Source of the DNA: Lapillicoccus jejuensis
GTDB taxonomy: Bacteria > Actinomycetota > Actinomycetes > Actinomycetales > Dermatophilaceae
Assembly: GCF_006715055.1 (NCBI RefSeq)
Contig: NZ_VFMN01000001.1
Coordinates: 2,604,001 to 2,668,000 of the forward strand
Reading direction: 5' to 3'
DNA: 64,000 nt
A model generated the notes under the pieces. It was given only the letters and a program-made list of their open reading frames with translations, made no database searches and was not told where the DNA came from. Of the stretch, positions 62,216 through 64,000 are shown in pieces. A program made the translations under genes and the position numbers. Each line of letters opens with the position of its first letter. Positions within the stretch are counted from its first letter, which is position 1.

Positions 62216-63722
62216 AGCCGCCGCAGGACCGGGTGACGAAGTCGGCGAGGTCGGCGCTCTGCCGGAGCCGCGACTCCTCGTGGACGTACATCATGTGGCC
62301 CGCCTCGTAGTACCGGTGCTCGATGTTCGCGCGCAGCTCGGGCGGCAGGTGCAGCCGGGCGAACACGTCCTCCGCGGCGTAGTGCGGGGTGGCGCCGTCG
62401 TACCAGCCGTAGGCGACGTGGACGAGCAGGTGCGGGTTCTGGCGCATCGCGCGCTCGAGCGAGGGGCTGACGTCGATGGGCCGGCCCTCGAACTCCTTGT
62501 AGCTCCAGGGGTGCACCTTGTCGGTGATCGGTGCGTAGAGCAGCTCGTTGTCGTAGCCGAGCTCGGCCTTGACGTAGTGGTGGAACGCGGCGGCGTACGG
62601 GCCGGTGATCGCGTCCATCGACGGGTCGGCGTCCATCTCCTCGGCGATCGCGCTGGCCGCCGGGCCGGTGAAACGGCCGTCGATCCGGCCGACGGTGCGC
62701 CGCTGCTCGCGCAGCAGCTCGCCGAAGAACCGCCAGTGCTCGATGCGCAGGTCGGCCCGGTCGACGTAGTCCGCCGTCAGACCCGTGATCCGCGCGAGCG
62801 TCGCCACCGCCTCCGCCCGCTCGTCGGCGCTCAGCCGGGCGCCGCGGGACAGCACGTACGGGTAGTCGCGCGCGGCGTACGCCTCGGCCTCGTCGAGCAC
62901 CTCGCGCAGCGACCGGCCGGGGTGCTTGCCGTGGTAGTGCGCGATGGCGGCGTACGTCGGCACGTAGAGCGCGTGCGCCCGGTCGTTGCGCTGCTTCTCG
63001 AAGTCGAGCGAGCCGAAGTCGAGGACGCTGGAGATGAGCGCGATCCCGTTGAGGTAGAACCCGAACCGCGACTGCAGGTGCTCGGCCAGCGCCACCGCCC
63101 GCACCGTCCCGTACGACTCCCCGAGCAGCAGCTTCGGCGACATCCACCGCCCGTGCCGCGTCGTCCAGGTGCGGATCAGCTCGCCGACGGACTCGATGTC
63201 GCCGGTGTAGCCGTGGTACGGCTTGGCCTTGCCGCCCTCGACCGCGCGCGACCACCCGGTCGAGACGGGGTCGAGCAGGACGAGGTCGCTCACCGCGAGC
63301 AGGGACTCGGGGTTGTCGACGAGCCCGTACGGCGGCCTCGCGAGGTCACCGGCGTCGCCCATCACCACCCGGCGCGGGCCGAGCAGCCCCAGGTGCAGCC
63401 AGATGCTCGCCGACCCCGGACCACCGTTGAACGCGAACGTCACCGGCCTGGTCAGCGGGTCGGCGCCGTCGAGGGTGTACGTCGTCACCGACACCTCGGC
63501 CTTGGGGCGCACCCCGACGAAGACGTCGTCCTCGTACACCTCTTCCCGGAGGACGACCCGGCCGACCGTCGCCGTGTAGGCCAGCTCCCTGCCCTCCACC
63601 GTCAGGGTGTGCCGGGTGCTGACCAGGTCGTCCTGCGGCTCGGCCCGCTCCGTCTTCTCGGTCGTCTCCGTCTTCCCGGTCTTCCCGGTCTTCTCGGTGC
63701 GCGTCTCGTCGTCGTCGGCCAC
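62211..63722 (-). CDS. Serine carboxypeptidase-like protein, peptidase family S10
   Basis: 503 residues from GTG 63722. It has the S10 hallmarks: FNGGPGSASIWLHLGLLGPRR (oxyanion region), the nucleophile in LLLGESYGTVRA, Asp in YDGATPH and His in AGHMMYVHEES. No signal peptide is seen, so it is probably cytoplasmic, unlike eukaryotic S10 enzymes. The first ~30 residues are a charged low-complexity stretch of EKT/GKT repeats. It should remove C-terminal residues from peptides; specificity is unknown. The 3' end overlaps the large inverted repeat. Confidence 0.93.
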   Translation of the reverse strand: MADDDETRTEKTGKTGKTETTEKTERAEPQDDLVSTRHTLTVEGRELAYTATVGRVVLREEVYEDDVFVGVRPKAEVSVTTYTLDGADPLTRPVTFAFNGGPGSASIWLHLGLLGPRRVVMGDAGDLARPPYGLVDNPESLLAVSDLVLLDPVSTGWSRAVEGGKAKPYHGYTGDIESVGELIRTWTTRHGRWMSPKLLLGESYGTVRAVALAEHLQSRFGFYLNGIALISSVLDFGSLDFEKQRNDRAHALYVPTYAAIAHYHGKHPGRSLREVLDEAEAYAARDYPYVLSRGARLSADERAEAVATLARITGLTADYVDRADLRIEHWRFFGELLREQRRTVGRIDGRFTGPAASAIAEEMDADPSMDAITGPYAAAFHHYVKAELGYDNELLYAPITDKVHPWSYKEFEGRPIDVSPSLERAMRQNPHLLVHVAYGWYDGATPHYAAEDVFARLHLPPELRANIEHRYYEAGHMMYVHEESRLRQSADLADFVTRSCGGS

Positions 63723-63765
63723 GACGGCACCCTATGTCGCCTCCTCATCCTCCGCCCGACAGCCC

Positions 63766-64000
63766 TCAGCAGGGGATGGCGTCGGGCGGGGCAGCGTACG
63801 TGACGAGGGCGCAGTTGCTCTTGACCTGCTCGTCGTCGACGACGCGCCCGGTGCGCTTGTCGATGCTCGTGCGCCAGATCTCGTTGCTGCGGAACACGCG
63901 TCCCTCGTGGGTCCAGAAGTGCTCGTCCCGCGCCTCGACCCGGTACGAGCGGGGGGTGGGCCCGTCGGCGCGCAGCTCGCCCTCGAGGTGCCGCTCGCCG
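63766..64000 (-). CDS. C-terminal part of an unrecognised protein (start outside window)
   Basis: The last ~77 residues are present, ending ...ALVTYAAPPDAIPC at TGA 63768-63766. Codon use is typical of the genome, so it is a real gene running in from beyond 64000. Visible: FWTHEGRVFRSNEIWRTSIDKRTGRVVDDEQ, read in two parts around RSNE. No domain recognised. It lies 43 bp upstream of the S10 gene on the same strand, so they may be cotranscribed. Confidence 0.75.
   Translation of the reverse strand, partial: GERHLEGELRADGPTPRSYRVEARDEHFWTHEGRVFRSNEIWRTSIDKRTGRVVDDEQVKSNCALVTYAAPPDAIPC

Overview
The window is high-GC DNA (low 70s percent by eye), with GTG starts common, TANNNT -10 boxes placed so that several transcripts look leaderless, a monomeric NADP isocitrate dehydrogenase, PcrA with an extended tail, DUF3017, DUF6350 and DUF3500 proteins, and a ZTP riboswitch before purH. 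Together these indicate a chromosomal segment of an actinobacterium, most likely Micrococcales (an Intrasporangiaceae-like genome is my guess, not shown). No tRNA, rRNA, CRISPR array, intact prophage or intact insertion sequence was seen.

Layout. 1-3.4 kb: N-terminal part of a large DUF4011-type helicase/ATPase with a transglutaminase-like domain (minus strand, runs off the window). 3.4-3.8 kb: small membrane protein. 3.84-4.93 kb: an AT-richer island with an orphan gene. 4.9-7.2 kb: quinone oxidoreductase, then a cysteine dioxygenase-like/rhodanese operon preceded by a probable cysteine-sensing leader peptide. 7.2-10.5 kb: ABC exporter pair (permease, ATPase). 10.7-15.6 kb: secreted peptidase-like protein, antibiotic-biosynthesis-monooxygenase-like protein, DUF3500 protein, two-component system. 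15.7-22 kb: pcrA, M23 peptidase, lipase-like hydrolase, DUF3048 lipoprotein. 22.3-38 kb: central metabolism block (sucC-sucD, glycosyltransferase plus coupled small membrane protein, DUF6350, purN, ZTP riboswitch, purH, DUF3017, mdh). Between purH and DUF3017 lie a 1606-residue secreted repeat protein and an O-antigen-ligase-like/TPR membrane protein.

38-47 kb: aquaporin, monomeric icd behind a perfect 20-bp palindrome, aldo/keto reductase, secreted alpha-amylase, PPOX protein, a tandem array of 51-bp palindromic repeats, AhpD-like protein, HAD phosphatase and amidohydrolase. 47.4-61 kb: an extracellular block of two paralogous secreted propeller-like proteins followed by two secreted GH92 alpha-mannosidase-type enzymes, the second starting 4 bp after the first. 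61.2-64 kb: EamA transporter, a very large hairpin, an S10 carboxypeptidase-like protein and the tail of an unrecognised gene.

Functional reading. The window couples housekeeping carbon and purine metabolism with a sizeable extracellular glycan programme (alpha-amylase, two GH92 enzymes with carbohydrate-binding modules, two secreted propellers, a large secreted adhesin-like repeat protein). The strongest unexplained signals are non-coding: a family of three dispersed long hairpins with shared arm sequence at gene ends; a 3-unit 51-bp tandem array of palindromes; a 42-bp-arm inverted repeat at the end of the EamA gene; a structured leader with repeated GGGG-loop modules before a glycosyltransferase; and a strongly over-represented GTACGGCGTC decamer scattered through coding sequence in different reading frames.
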